Positions 18,100 through 25,240 are shown, counted from the first letter of the stretch. The stretch: 64,000 bases of DNA from Cyclobacteriaceae bacterium (GCA_016787565.1 JAEUUG010000011.1:19188-83187), one strand, 5' to 3'. Numbers and translations: made by a program. The notes: generated from the sequence alone by a model not told the origin.

Positions 18100-19404
18100 A
18101 TGAAAAAATTCACTCTCCTTGTAATCCTTTTTATTTGTTTTCTAAACTCCTCGCATGCGCAATGGAAATATCAACCCGCTCCGGAAAATCTGAAAAACCG
18201 CGAATGGTTTCAGGATGCGAAGTTCGGTCTGTTCATTCATTGGGGTGTCTACAGCATTCTGGGTGATGGCGAATGGGTGATGAATGTTCAGAAAATACCG
18301 ATCAAGACCTACGAAAAACTCCCGGCCTTTTTTAATCCAACCCAATTCGATCCGAAGGAATGGGTTGCCATGGTTAAAGCCGCTGGCATGCAATACATCA
18401 CCATTACCAGCAAACACCACGATGGTTTTGCCATGTGGGATAGCAAGGTATCCGACTACAACATCGTGAAGCGCACACCTTACGGCAAAGATGTGTTAAA
18501 GATGCTGGCCGATGAGTGCCGTACGCAGGGCATCAAATTATTTTTCTACCACTCGCAACTCGACTGGCATCACCCCGATTACTTTCCTCGCGGGTTTACC
18601 GGTGGTGAATGGACCGGCCGGGAGGAAAAAGGTGATATGAATAAATACCTCGATTATATGGATGCCCAGCTAGCTGAACTGCTCACGAATTATGGCGATG
18701 TGGCAGGCATCTGGTTTGATGGTATGTGGGATAAAAAAGATGCTGACTGGCGATTGGAAAAAACATATAAACTGATTCACCAATTGCAGCCCGGTGCATT
18801 GGTAGGAAGCAACCATCATGTTGCTCCGTATGAAGGTGAAGACTTTCAAATGTTTGAGAAAGACCTGCCCGGACATAACACTACCGGCTTTGCGCCCGAA
18901 CAAAAAATCGGTGAGTTGCCGAAAGAAATCTGCGAGACCATCAATCACAGCTGGGGCTTCAACTTACAGGATGCGAGCAATAAAAGTCGGAAAGACCTGA
19001 TTCAATATTTGGTGAAAGCAGCTGGTTACAGTTCCAATTTTTTGTTGAATGTCGGGCCAATGCCCAATGGGAAAATACAACCTGAACACGTTGCCCTGCT
19101 CAAACAAATGGGTGAATGGCTTAGTCAATACGGAGAAACCATTCACGGTACACGCGGTGGCCCGCTCAGTGCGCGCGATTGGGGTGTGGCCACACAAAAA
19201 GGAAATAAAGTTTACATTCATATTCTTAACTGGCACGATGAATCGCTGGTGATTCCTTCCTGGGGAAAGAAGATCAAGTCGGCAAAACTGTTTAGTGACA
19301 AGACTCCCATAAAATTTTTAGAGAATGAATTTGGGATCACACTGAAAATTCCAAAAGCCAAAATGGATGAAGTCGATACGGTTGTGGAATTAGAGTTAAA
19401 ATAA
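18100..19404 (+). CDS. Secreted alpha-L-fucosidase (GH29)
   Basis: Retaining glycosidase that removes alpha-L-fucose. Signal peptide 1-20 (ends SSHA). Family motifs: WFQDAKFGLFIHWG (36-49), KHHDGFAMWDS (105-115) and the nucleophile Asp D207 in IWFDGMW. Then SNFLLNVGP and a C-terminal beta domain. 434 residues, without the long C-terminal modules of some homologues. It is followed at 11 bases by a nucleoside hydrolase gene on the same strand. The likely substrate is fucosylated glycans outside the cell; the linkage cannot be told. Confidence 0.94.
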   Translation: MKKFTLLVILFICFLNSSHAQWKYQPAPENLKNREWFQDAKFGLFIHWGVYSILGDGEWVMNVQKIPIKTYEKLPAFFNPTQFDPKEWVAMVKAAGMQYITITSKHHDGFAMWDSKVSDYNIVKRTPYGKDVLKMLADECRTQGIKLFFYHSQLDWHHPDYFPRGFTGGEWTGREEKGDMNKYLDYMDAQLAELLTNYGDVAGIWFDGMWDKKDADWRLEKTYKLIHQLQPGALVGSNHHVAPYEGEDFQMFEKDLPGHNTTGFAPEQKIGELPKEICETINHSWGFNLQDASNKSRKDLIQYLVKAAGYSSNFLLNVGPMPNGKIQPEHVALLKQMGEWLSQYGETIHGTRGGPLSARDWGVATQKGNKVYIHILNWHDESLVIPSWGKKIKSAKLFSDKTPIKFLENEFGITLKIPKAKMDEVDTVVELELK

Positions 19405-19415
19405 ATCTGGCTATC

Positions 19416-20414
19416 ATGAAATTTTTGTTTTACACGTTACTGGCTGCAACCCTTCTAGTTGGATGTCGACCAAAAGAATCGCAGCCTGTTGAAAAGAGAA
19501 TGAAAGTCATTTTGGATACCGATGCCAACAACGAACTGGATGACCAGCATGCAATAGCCTATCTTTTATTCAATGCCGATATCTTTCATATTGAAGGGAT
19601 TACCGTTAACCGGACAAGAGGTGGCGGTGATGTAGATAAGCAAGCCGAAGAAGCTGAACGTGTTGTTACGCTATGCGGACTAGTCGACAAAATCGCTGTT
19701 ATAAAAGGTGCAAATGGAAATTTTAATGAGATAAAAGATAAGCTCGATTCAAGTTCTTTTGATGGCCAGACTGCCGTGAACTTTATCATTGAGAAATCCT
19801 TGCAGGCTTCCGAAGATAAATTGATTCTTCTGCCCATCGGTAAACTCACCAACATCGCGTTAGCCTTAAAAAAAGAACCCGCCATTGCATCACGCGTACG
19901 AATCGTTTGGCTGGGATCGAATTACCCGGAGTCCGGAGAATACAACCTGGAAAATGACACAACCGCCCTGAATTTTATTCTGAGTACAGAAGTTCCTTTT
20001 GAAATGGTGACTGTGCGGTATGGCAAACCTTCTGGTACAGATGCTGTTCGTGCCTCACTCGATGAAATACGGAAACGTATGCCCGGAAAAGGACCACACC
20101 TTGAAACGCCCGTGCAGGGAAGACATGAAAAACAATTCACCAGCTTTGGCGATTACTCGGTTGATCTTTTCGAGCACATTGATTTACACGGTGATCCTCC
20201 TTCACGCGCCCTTTTTGATATGGCCGCTGTTGCCATCGTAAAAAATGCAACATGGGCTGATACTGTCCGTGTCCCTGCTCCGCTGTACATCAATAATGAG
20301 TGGATCGAACGACCCGGTAATAAACGCAGCATTCTTATTTGGGAAAATTTCAAGAAAGATAACATCATGCATGACTTCTATAACCGGATGGAGCATTACC
20401 AGGTAAACCCTTGA
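19416..20414 (+). CDS. Nucleoside hydrolase-like lipoprotein
   Basis: Calcium-dependent N-ribohydrolase family. Lipobox LVGC puts the lipidated cysteine at 17, so it acts at the cell envelope rather than in the cytoplasm. The nucleoside-hydrolase aspartate cluster DTDANNELDDQHA sits at 34-46. PIGKLTNIALALKKEP and the later NLENDTTALNFIL also fit. 332 residues. In Bacteroidota many such proteins lie among carbohydrate genes and their substrate is unproven, so pure nucleoside cleavage is not certain. Probably co-transcribed with the fucosidase. Confidence 0.86.
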   Translation: MKFLFYTLLAATLLVGCRPKESQPVEKRMKVILDTDANNELDDQHAIAYLLFNADIFHIEGITVNRTRGGGDVDKQAEEAERVVTLCGLVDKIAVIKGANGNFNEIKDKLDSSSFDGQTAVNFIIEKSLQASEDKLILLPIGKLTNIALALKKEPAIASRVRIVWLGSNYPESGEYNLENDTTALNFILSTEVPFEMVTVRYGKPSGTDAVRASLDEIRKRMPGKGPHLETPVQGRHEKQFTSFGDYSVDLFEHIDLHGDPPSRALFDMAAVAIVKNATWADTVRVPAPLYINNEWIERPGNKRSILIWENFKKDNIMHDFYNRMEHYQVNP

Positions 20415-20445
20415 TAAAGTTTTAGGCACCTAATAATTATCGACC

Positions 20446-20865
20446 ATGAAAAAGCTTACCCTATTTTTCCTTTTACTTGTCTCACTGATCAGTTCGCAAT
20501 GCCTGGCACAACATGATTTACTCGAAACGGAAAAAATGCGTTTTCAGGTAATGATCAAACAAGACACGATTGCATTGGCTTCCATCCTGGCAGATGATCT
20601 GATCTACACGCATTCCAGTGGAGTGACGGATGGTAAAAAACAAATCCTAAAAAGTGTTGGCGCAGGCACCTACAGAGCCATCGAGATACTGGACCAGAAA
20701 CCAATCGTCTGGAAAAATACAGGTGTAATTGCCGGTAAAATTCGTGTTACTATTTTCAGTCAACAAGTAGAACGAACCTTCATCCTCAAATATCAGGATG
20801 TATACCGTAAAGAAAAGAATCAATGGAAAATGGTTGCCTGGCAATCCCTTCGTGTAGAAAACTAG
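20446..20865 (+). CDS. Secreted NTF2-like protein (DUF4440/SnoaL-type)
   Basis: Small exported protein: signal peptide 1-22 (ends CLAQ), then one NTF2-like cone fold with LASILADDLIYTHSSGVTDGKKQILK and a closing WKMVAWQSLRV. 139 residues, as usual for this group. Function unknown. It follows the nucleoside hydrolase by 31 bases on the same strand and may be in the same transcript. Confidence 0.8.
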   Translation: MKKLTLFFLLLVSLISSQCLAQHDLLETEKMRFQVMIKQDTIALASILADDLIYTHSSGVTDGKKQILKSVGAGTYRAIEILDQKPIVWKNTGVIAGKIRVTIFSQQVERTFILKYQDVYRKEKNQWKMVAWQSLRVEN

Positions 20866-20900
20866 GCTTCTTTAAAAATACATTAGGGAAGTTATCCCGG

Positions 20901-21371
20901 TTACTTTGATTCACCTTGTGGATCATTCACATCATCTGTATCCACAAAGTTGATGATGATAAAAGTAAAGAGTAATCCGGCAAAGAGACCTTCCAGCGCC
21001 ACCATAAAGGCAGTTATATACGGATTAAGGTAACGGCCCATTGGTTCATTATCAATAATACCCTGCATCAGGCTGGCATCAACAGAGAGGTAAATGAAAA
21101 TAAAAAGTGCGAATACAGCAGCCCCAATAGCACCCGCTGCCACTCCGGTAATGAGTGCCCTGAAATAATTCATGTGGTCTTCGTGCGTTTCCCTGAACTT
21201 TTTGAGTGCGAAATAAATTCCACCGACCTGAATGAAAACATTGAGGAAACGAAGCTCATAAATATGAATCAGACCAACCAGCTTCATCACTACGAAAAAT
21301 GCGATCAGGCCACCGGCTATTTTTAACCCATAGTTTTCAGCAATGCGATTCGGATTTTGAAACAAATTCAT
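20901..21371 (-). CDS. DUF4199 membrane protein
   Basis: Integral membrane protein with about four hydrophobic segments (YGLKIAGGLIAFFVVMKLVG; FLNVFIQVGGIYFAL; ALITGVAAGAIGAAVFALFIFIYL; ALEGLFAGLLFTFIIINFV). The HMNYFRALITG segment and the acidic C-terminus fit DUF4199. I start at the ATG at 21371 (MNLFQNPNRIAENYG), because the 30 extra residues upstream look non-coding. Function unknown. Confidence 0.8.
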   Translation of the reverse strand: MNLFQNPNRIAENYGLKIAGGLIAFFVVMKLVGLIHIYELRFLNVFIQVGGIYFALKKFRETHEDHMNYFRALITGVAAGAIGAAVFALFIFIYLSVDASLMQGIIDNEPMGRYLNPYITAFMVALEGLFAGLLFTFIIINFVDTDDVNDPQGESK

Positions 21372-21513
21372 ACCATTTGGGGGATTTGATGAAGAACTAA
21401 ATTTTCCAAATTTTATGATAATTCCAACGTTTGCATAGCACAATATTTTCATTAACTTCATCGCCTTCAGAAAATCACCTCCTCACCAAACCGCTTAATC
21501 AACCCCTAAAACT

Positions 21514-22509
21514 ATGATCAAGAAAATTCTATTGGGCCTGCTTGCACTAGTGGTGCTGCTGGTCGTAATTGGTTTTTTCCTGCCCGGAAAAATTGACATC
21601 ACCAAAAGCATTTCCATCCAGGCACCCGCTGCCAGCATTTTTGAAGAGATTAATAACTTAGAAAAATGGCAACACTGGGATTACTGGAATACATTGGACG
21701 ACAACATGCAAGTCACCTACGGTGATAAAAAAGAAGGTATCGGTGCTTCCTATTCGTGGGATGGACCCAATGTAGGCAAGGGCTCAATGACCATTACACA
21801 AAGTGAGCCTGATAAACTGGTCGGGCTTGATATTAACTTCACGGAAAGCCCGGCAAAGGCAACCTACAAAATTGAATCATCAGGAGAGAACTCAACGCTA
21901 ACGGCCGACTTCTTATATGACAATGGCTTGAACCCCATTGCCCGCTGGATCGGCACGTTCATTAAACCCGAGGTTGAAAAATCATTTGACTACGGATTGG
22001 ATAAAATCAAAAGTATTGCCGAAGCTAAACCCAAATTCTCGATAGCAATCACAGAAGAAACTGTTTCTCCGGTAAGTTATATTAGTATTTCACATACCAT
22101 GAGCCCGAAAGACCATGAAGCTGTGAGTGCGCAGATCTCAAAAATGTTTGGTGAATTATATGGTGTAGTGGCTAAAGCAAAAGTACAGATGGCAGGTCCT
22201 CCGTTTTGTTTATATCCATCCTATACCGAAGAATCCATGGACATGGTTTGTGCCGTGCCGGTACCCGCTAATGCTAAACTTCCTGCGAAATATAAAATTC
22301 AACAAACTTCCGGTGGACCCGTTGTAAAGGGGATTCATAAAGGATCGTATCACACCATCAATGGTGTGTACACGCAGTTAGATCAGTACATCGCCAATAA
22401 GAAACTGGAAATAAATGGCGCACCGTGGGAAGTATACATCACCGATCCGGAAGAAGTAAAAGATACCACACAATGGATAACAGAAGTTTATTACCCGGTG
22501 AAGCATTAA
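21514..22509 (+). CDS. SRPBCC domain plus GyrI-like effector-binding domain protein
   Basis: An N-terminal membrane anchor (about 5-25, LLGLLALVVLLVVIGFFLPG) is followed by an SRPBCC/polyketide cyclase-like domain (about 30-165, ISIQAPAASIFEEINNLEKWQHWDYWN) and then a GyrI-like AraC effector-binding domain (about 175-330, YISISHTMSPKD ... GGPVVKGIHKGSYHTINGVYTQLDQYI). There is no DNA-binding part. Such fusions are common in Bacteroidota and are thought to bind small molecules; none is identified here. A terminator follows at 22538-22563. Confidence 0.87.
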   Translation: MIKKILLGLLALVVLLVVIGFFLPGKIDITKSISIQAPAASIFEEINNLEKWQHWDYWNTLDDNMQVTYGDKKEGIGASYSWDGPNVGKGSMTITQSEPDKLVGLDINFTESPAKATYKIESSGENSTLTADFLYDNGLNPIARWIGTFIKPEVEKSFDYGLDKIKSIAEAKPKFSIAITEETVSPVSYISISHTMSPKDHEAVSAQISKMFGELYGVVAKAKVQMAGPPFCLYPSYTEESMDMVCAVPVPANAKLPAKYKIQQTSGGPVVKGIHKGSYHTINGVYTQLDQYIANKKLEINGAPWEVYITDPEEVKDTTQWITEVYYPVKH

Positions 22510-22537
22510 AACAATCTCAAAAATAAGAACGTCATTG

Positions 22538-22563
22538 CTTCTCCCGATTATCCTCGGGAGAAG
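22538..22563 (+). terminator. Hairpin terminator after the SRPBCC-GyrI gene
   Basis: Ten-base perfect stem CTTCTCCCGA/TCGGGAGAAG with a six-base loop, 29 bases after the stop. No long T-run follows, so it is a stem-type terminator or mRNA-end hairpin. Confidence 0.65.
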
Positions 22564-22601
22564 AATCCTTCAAAGGGCCAATACTATAACTCAATCCTGA
22601 T

Positions 22602-22649
22602 CGCGAGGCGTGGTAAATCTTTTACCATAGCCTCGCGGTTTCTATTTTT
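22602..22649 (+). promoter_or_regulatory. Strong hairpin with T-rich tail that doubles as a -7 box, just before the 97-aa gene
   Basis: Outer stem CGCGAGGC/GCCTCGCG and inner stem TGGTAAA/TTTACCA make a long hairpin (22602-22637), followed by GTTTCTATTTTTG. The tail looks like a terminator, yet TATTTTTG (22642-22649) also matches the TAnnTTTG promoter box and ends six bases before the ATG at 22655. Either a second terminator for the upstream gene or an attenuator/promoter for the next one. Confidence 0.55.
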
Positions 22650-22654
22650 GAATC

Positions 22655-22948
22655 ATGACACTCGAACAATTTAAAGCATCGCTACAACATTCCACTCCGC
22701 CCGATCGTGCAACAAAACTACTACAATCCATGTGGTACGATGGAAAGGACAACTGGGAAGAAGCTCACAATCTTGCACAAGATATTCACACCACCGAGGG
22801 ATCGTGGGTGCACGCCTACCTGCATCGCAAAGAAGGAGATTTGGGAAATGCCTCCTATTGGTATCACCGGGCAGGACGAACGATGCCTACGCTATCCCTC
22901 GAAAAAGAGTGGGAGGAAATTGTGAACGCTTTTCTCAATATGAGTTAG
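22655..22948 (+). CDS. Conserved hypothetical protein, 97 aa
   Basis: Small soluble protein: MTLEQFKASLQHSTPPD, then a helical region (EEAHNLAQDIHTTEGSWVHAYLHRKEGDLGNASYWYHRAGRTMP) that reads like one or two TPR-like helical hairpins. I do not recognise a named domain, but this short LHRKEGDLxNAxYWYxRA pattern recurs in bacterial hypothetical proteins. The stop codon lies inside the first copy of the short flanking repeat of the island (from 22946), so the last codons may have been altered by insertion. Confidence 0.75.
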   Translation: MTLEQFKASLQHSTPPDRATKLLQSMWYDGKDNWEEAHNLAQDIHTTEGSWVHAYLHRKEGDLGNASYWYHRAGRTMPTLSLEKEWEEIVNAFLNMS

Positions 22949-22998
22949 GCGCATAGGCGTCAAGACGCTTCAAAAGACTTCAAAAGGGTCAGGCGCCT
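22946..22998. repeat. Left flanking repeat/hairpin of the mosaic island
   Basis: The first 31 bases (22946-22976) match 26445-26475 with about five differences; both contain TAGGCGC, two variable bases, then AGGCGTCAAGAC. The stretch can fold through AGGCG (22955) and CGCCT (22994). It marks the left edge of the island and overlaps the stop of the 97-aa gene. Confidence 0.75.
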
Positions 22999-23051
22999 TT
23001 CTCTAAAAGTAAGCAACTTCCTCCCGCTCAGTGTCACCCGCCAGAGGACGC

Positions 23052-23220
23052 CCCTGCCCTTGTTGTTGTTGTACGAAAGCGAGTGCGTGGCTCACCAACA
23101 AGCAAGGGAATCTATTTATTCTTTCAAACGAACATTTTAATCTATCCTTCACTCTTTTAATCCCTTTACCTGTTATCCTTGCTCATCTCGTTTGTTGGTC
23201 AAGAAGACCAACAAAGGCGA
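23052..23220 (+). repeat. 169-bp structured direct repeat, copy A
   Basis: Near-identical to copy B at 26269-26436 with roughly ten differences. It contains four alternating TTGTTGGT/ACCAACAA arms, giving two hairpins; the second is perfect (TTTGTTGGTC, loop AAGAA, GACCAACAAA; 23191-23215). No open reading frame of note. It looks like a non-coding mobile or RNA-like element. Confidence 0.85.
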
Positions 23221-23228
23221 GGGTGACC

Positions 23229-23278
23229 AGGCACAAGTCACACACATGCCATCTCGCCTTCCTAAGACTTGCGCCAGT
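23229..23278 (+). repeat. REP-like element 1
   Basis: Starts AGGCACAAGT and ends ACTTGCGCCAGT; these arms pair with a single mismatch. A 56-bp block around it (23228-23283) is identical to 25163-25218. The same arms occur inverted at 24440-24486 beside the RAYT gene, so this is one of three members of the family. Confidence 0.8.
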
Positions 23279-23345
23279 TGGGGCCTGTACATTAGCCTTT
23301 CAGATGTTCCTAATAAGGAACGTCTTACTATAAAATTATTGTGGG

Positions 23346-23459
23346 ACTGCCAGCGCACAGCCTTCTGCTGATATTCTTTCCAAGCTGGCTGATGTACTGG
23401 ATGTGACTACCGATTTTTTAATGTCTGGCTCTCAAGATGACATGGCCGCGGTGCTCTGA
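23346..23459 (+). pseudogene. C-terminal remnant of an XRE-family (helix-turn-helix) regulator
   Basis: The frame reads SAQPSADILSKLADVLDVT, then TDFLMSGSQDDMAAVL and a stop. This is the fourth and fifth helix and tail of XRE/Cro-type repressors. The DNA-binding helices are missing, and an in-frame stop lies at 23331, just upstream of the remnant, with no start codon. It is a 3' fragment left by recombination at a point near 23350. Its TGA overlaps the ATG of the next small gene, as in an original operon. Confidence 0.6.
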
Positions 23460-23614
23460 TGATCTTTTTAAATTCTCCAAAGCTTGAAGCTACTGCCTAC
23501 ATTGGTGAGACTGGAGATGACCCTATCGTAAATCGAAAAAACAAAATCGCTAAGTACGGGATGGGTGTGATCATGTTTGGATTTCTACTGCAACTCATTA
23601 GCAACTTCTTGTAA
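23459..23614 (+). CDS. Small membrane protein, 51 aa, downstream of the XRE remnant
   Basis: Starts with an ATG that overlaps the remnant's TGA (TGATG) and encodes 51 residues: a soluble N-terminus (LNSPKLEATAYIGETGDDP), a basic patch and one membrane helix (GMGVIMFGFLLQLISNFL). The coupling suggests it was expressed with the regulator, perhaps as the target or partner. Too short for a firm family call; whether it is still expressed is unknown. Confidence 0.5.
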   Translation: MIFLNSPKLEATAYIGETGDDPIVNRKNKIAKYGMGVIMFGFLLQLISNFL

Positions 23615-23656
23615 CTAGGCAGGTCAAGCTCAAATTATCTCGCACACTTCCTCACG

Positions 23657-23686
23657 CTCAAAACTTGAACTAGTTCAAGTTTTGAG
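23657..23686. repeat. Perfect 30-bp palindrome between convergent small genes
   Basis: Each 15-base half (CTCAAAACTTGAACT) is the exact reverse complement of the other. It lies between the stops of the 51-aa gene (plus) and the 98-aa membrane gene (minus), so a two-way terminator is the simplest reading, although there is no loop or T-run. Confidence 0.75.
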
Positions 23687-23696
23687 AACAGTGGGC

Positions 23697-23993
23697 CTAC
23701 ACAATACCATCCCAATTAGATAATCCCATAAAGAAAAACAGAAAAAAAAGAGCGCTGCAAATATAAATTATACTTCGAATAATATTTCTTCTCAGAAGTA
23801 AGCTGATAATCCCTGTTCCGAAAAGTAAAAACATATTAAAAAAACAGTAAAAAAAAATAAGCAGCGTCAATATTGGCAAATCTATAATATCCTTTCCTTT
23901 TACTAGTTGATGCTCATCGAGTAATGATATCACTGTATTTAAGAAAAGAACGACCGAAGCTATGTCCAAATAAGTAAAAAAAAATCTTTTCAT
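23697..23993 (-). CDS. Small membrane protein, 98 aa (possible immunity protein)
   Basis: Three or four hydrophobic segments (FTYLDIASVVLFLNTVISLL; LPILTLLIFFYCFFNMFLLFG; IIRSIIYICSALFFLFFFMGL) in an AT-rich gene unlike its neighbours. It starts 15 bases after the stop of a C-terminal gene fragment on the same strand (24009-24170). A small membrane protein directly after a toxin tail is the usual place for an immunity protein, but no family was recognised and the role is inference. Confidence 0.55.
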   Translation of the reverse strand: MKRFFFTYLDIASVVLFLNTVISLLDEHQLVKGKDIIDLPILTLLIFFYCFFNMFLLFGTGIISLLLRRNIIRSIIYICSALFFLFFFMGLSNWDGIV

Positions 23994-24008
23994 TTTAAAT
24001 TCCTAGTT

Positions 24009-24170
24009 TCAATGTTTTACAAAGCCATTTATCAATCTAATAACTAAATCTGCAACTCCTTCATCAATATTTCCATGATCAATTTTGCTATAGCCTGAAG
24101 CATCAATATTAAAAACACCTCCCACTTCTCCGTTGATTCTTGTGTTAGGTCCACCATGTGAATATAGTCC
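24009..24170 (-). pseudogene. C-terminal fragment of a larger protein, possibly an RHS-type toxin tail
   Basis: The open frame reads GLYSHGGPNTRING, then EVGGVFNIDASGYSKIDHG and NIDEGVADLVIRLINGFVKH before a stop. It has no start codon, and an in-frame stop sits just upstream at 24171-24173, so only the last ~53 residues survive. The Gly/Asp-rich style resembles the variable C-terminal tails of polymorphic secreted toxins, but I cannot name a toxin family. The break at 24171 is probably a recombination joint. Confidence 0.45.
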
Positions 24171-24205
24171 CTAGTTGTGTGCCATGCATTAATCAAGATT
24201 TGACC

Positions 24206-24406
24206 ATGAAAGTATCGACAGACAATTTGAACGTTTTATTTCTTCAGATACATAAAGCTATTGAGGAGACAGCCGACAAAGCAGCGACTAGCTTGACAAA
24301 TCACTCAGCAGACGAATTAATAAGCTATCCACCAAACGGTGGACTAAATGAACTAGAAAGTGAATCATTAAAGACAACCACTCGACACCTTCCCATAGCA
24401 GTGTGA
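24206..24406 (+). pseudogene. Truncated small hypothetical gene fused to a captured fragment
   Basis: From the ATG at 24206 the first 57 codons encode a plausible helical protein (MKVSTDNLNVLFLQIHKAIE, then ETADKAATSLTNHSADELIS). At 24378 the sequence changes to the 61-bp copy of the glycosidase gene, read antisense here, and stops ten codons later. The original 3' end has been lost. Function unknown. Confidence 0.45.
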
Positions 24407-24438
24407 TGCGGTTGATCAGATTATTGCCAACGGTATCA
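24378..24438. repeat. 61-bp exact copy of part of the GH144-like gene (30987-31047)
   Basis: Every base of 24378-24438 equals 30987-31047, in the same orientation; identity breaks at both ends. The source lies inside the 661-aa glycosidase gene, at codons about 391-411. The copy ends one base before REP-like element 2. Confidence 0.93.
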
Positions 24439-24439
24439 T

Positions 24440-24486
24440 ACTGGCGCAAGTGTTGCGCGTTACAGGCGCGTGGATCACTTGTGCCT
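24440..24486 (-). repeat. REP-like element 2, inverted, at the 3' side of the RAYT gene
   Basis: Read on the minus strand it starts AGGCACAAGT and ends ACTTGCGCCAGT, the same arms as elements 1 and 3, with a different 25-base centre containing a second inverted pair (GCGCG ... CGCGC-like). It ends 20 bases before the RAYT stop. Confidence 0.75.
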
Positions 24487-24506
24487 TTACCACCGGTCCC
24501 AATTCC

Positions 24507-25058
24507 TCAAATCAAAATTACATCGATTAGTGTTTCGGGTAAGCCTGCATAGTTTACTGCGCTGCTGTAAAGATAATCTTCAGGCGACAACACAAGGCCT
24601 GCTTCAACCGGGTTGTTGTGTAAATAATTCAACCGTTGATCGATGATCTCATTCGTACTTAATTCTATTGGGTGATTATGTTGCTGCCAGAATTGATACC
24701 GGGTATTATTACTATTTTGCGTCCCAGCCTTTTCAAAGAGCATTACCAATATTTCCTTGCGACTTTCCTGTGGGTTTTTCCGTATGGCCTCAATTATCTT
24801 GAATGATGTATATTTCTTAATATCCCGGATAATGCTCTCCAAAGAGGGCTCTCCGTGCCGGCCAATGATTAAATGAACATGGCTTGACATAATACAATAT
24901 GCACAAACCTCCAATCCTTTATGTTGCTGACAATACCGTAAGCTATCCAGAAAAATATCACGATACTCTCTTCGAATAAAAACATCCAGCCAGTAAACAA
25001 CGGTGAAGGTGACGAAATAAAGTTTATCCTGATCGCGGATCTTGTATTTGCGGCTCAT
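24507..25058 (-). CDS. REP-associated tyrosine transposase (RAYT, Y1 HUH family)
   Basis: HUH-type single-strand transposase related to IS200/IS605 TnpA. The HVH metal motif is in IMSSHVHLIIG, and the catalytic tyrosine lies in the family's RLNYLHNNPVEAGLV segment. YKIRDQDKLYFVTFTVVYWLDVF is the usual opening. I start at the ATG at 25058 (MSRKYKIRDQD), giving 183 residues. It is full length with no frame break. Such genes usually exist in one or few copies and act on the REP elements around them. Confidence 0.9.
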   Translation of the reverse strand: MSRKYKIRDQDKLYFVTFTVVYWLDVFIRREYRDIFLDSLRYCQQHKGLEVCAYCIMSSHVHLIIGRHGEPSLESIIRDIKKYTSFKIIEAIRKNPQESRKEILVMLFEKAGTQNSNNTRYQFWQQHNHPIELSTNEIIDQRLNYLHNNPVEAGLVLSPEDYLYSSAVNYAGLPETLIDVILI

Positions 25059-25163
25059 GGCTAACGGAAATGGTGTAACGAATTTAACAGTTTTGCAGAA
25101 CCGGTACAACATTTTTACTATGTAAGCACAAGTTACGATTTATGACTTGCAAAATATAGATGC

Positions 25164-25213
25164 AGGCACAAGTCACACACATGCCATCTCGCCTTCCTAA
25201 GACTTGCGCCAGT
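25164..25213 (+). repeat. REP-like element 3, upstream of the RAYT gene
   Basis: Identical to element 1 over a 56-base block (25163-25218). It lies about 105 bases before the RAYT start and opposite in orientation to element 2. Confidence 0.8.
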
Positions 25214-25240
25214 TGGGGTGACGCAATGCTGCGGCAGAAG

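Larger units (their letters stand above)
24440..25213 (-). mobile_element. RAYT transposase module with inverted REP-like ends
   Basis: The transposase gene is bounded by REP-like element 2 (inverted) and REP-like element 3. This arrangement, a single Y1 HUH transposase gene between two inverted REPs, is the known genomic form of REP-associated tyrosine transposases. Confidence 0.7.

Noticed and set aside
22602..22637. tRNA gene
   Set aside because: Only one long stem forms; there is no cloverleaf, T-loop or CCA end.
23031..23333. 100-codon open frame across copy A of the structured repeat
   Set aside because: It runs through hairpin repeats and a REP-like element and is not kept in copy B, so it is not a gene.
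23229..25213. Integron attC sites
   Set aside because: The repeats lack the GTTRRRY/RYYYAAC core sites and no integrase gene is present; the RAYT gene gives a direct explanation as REP-like elements.
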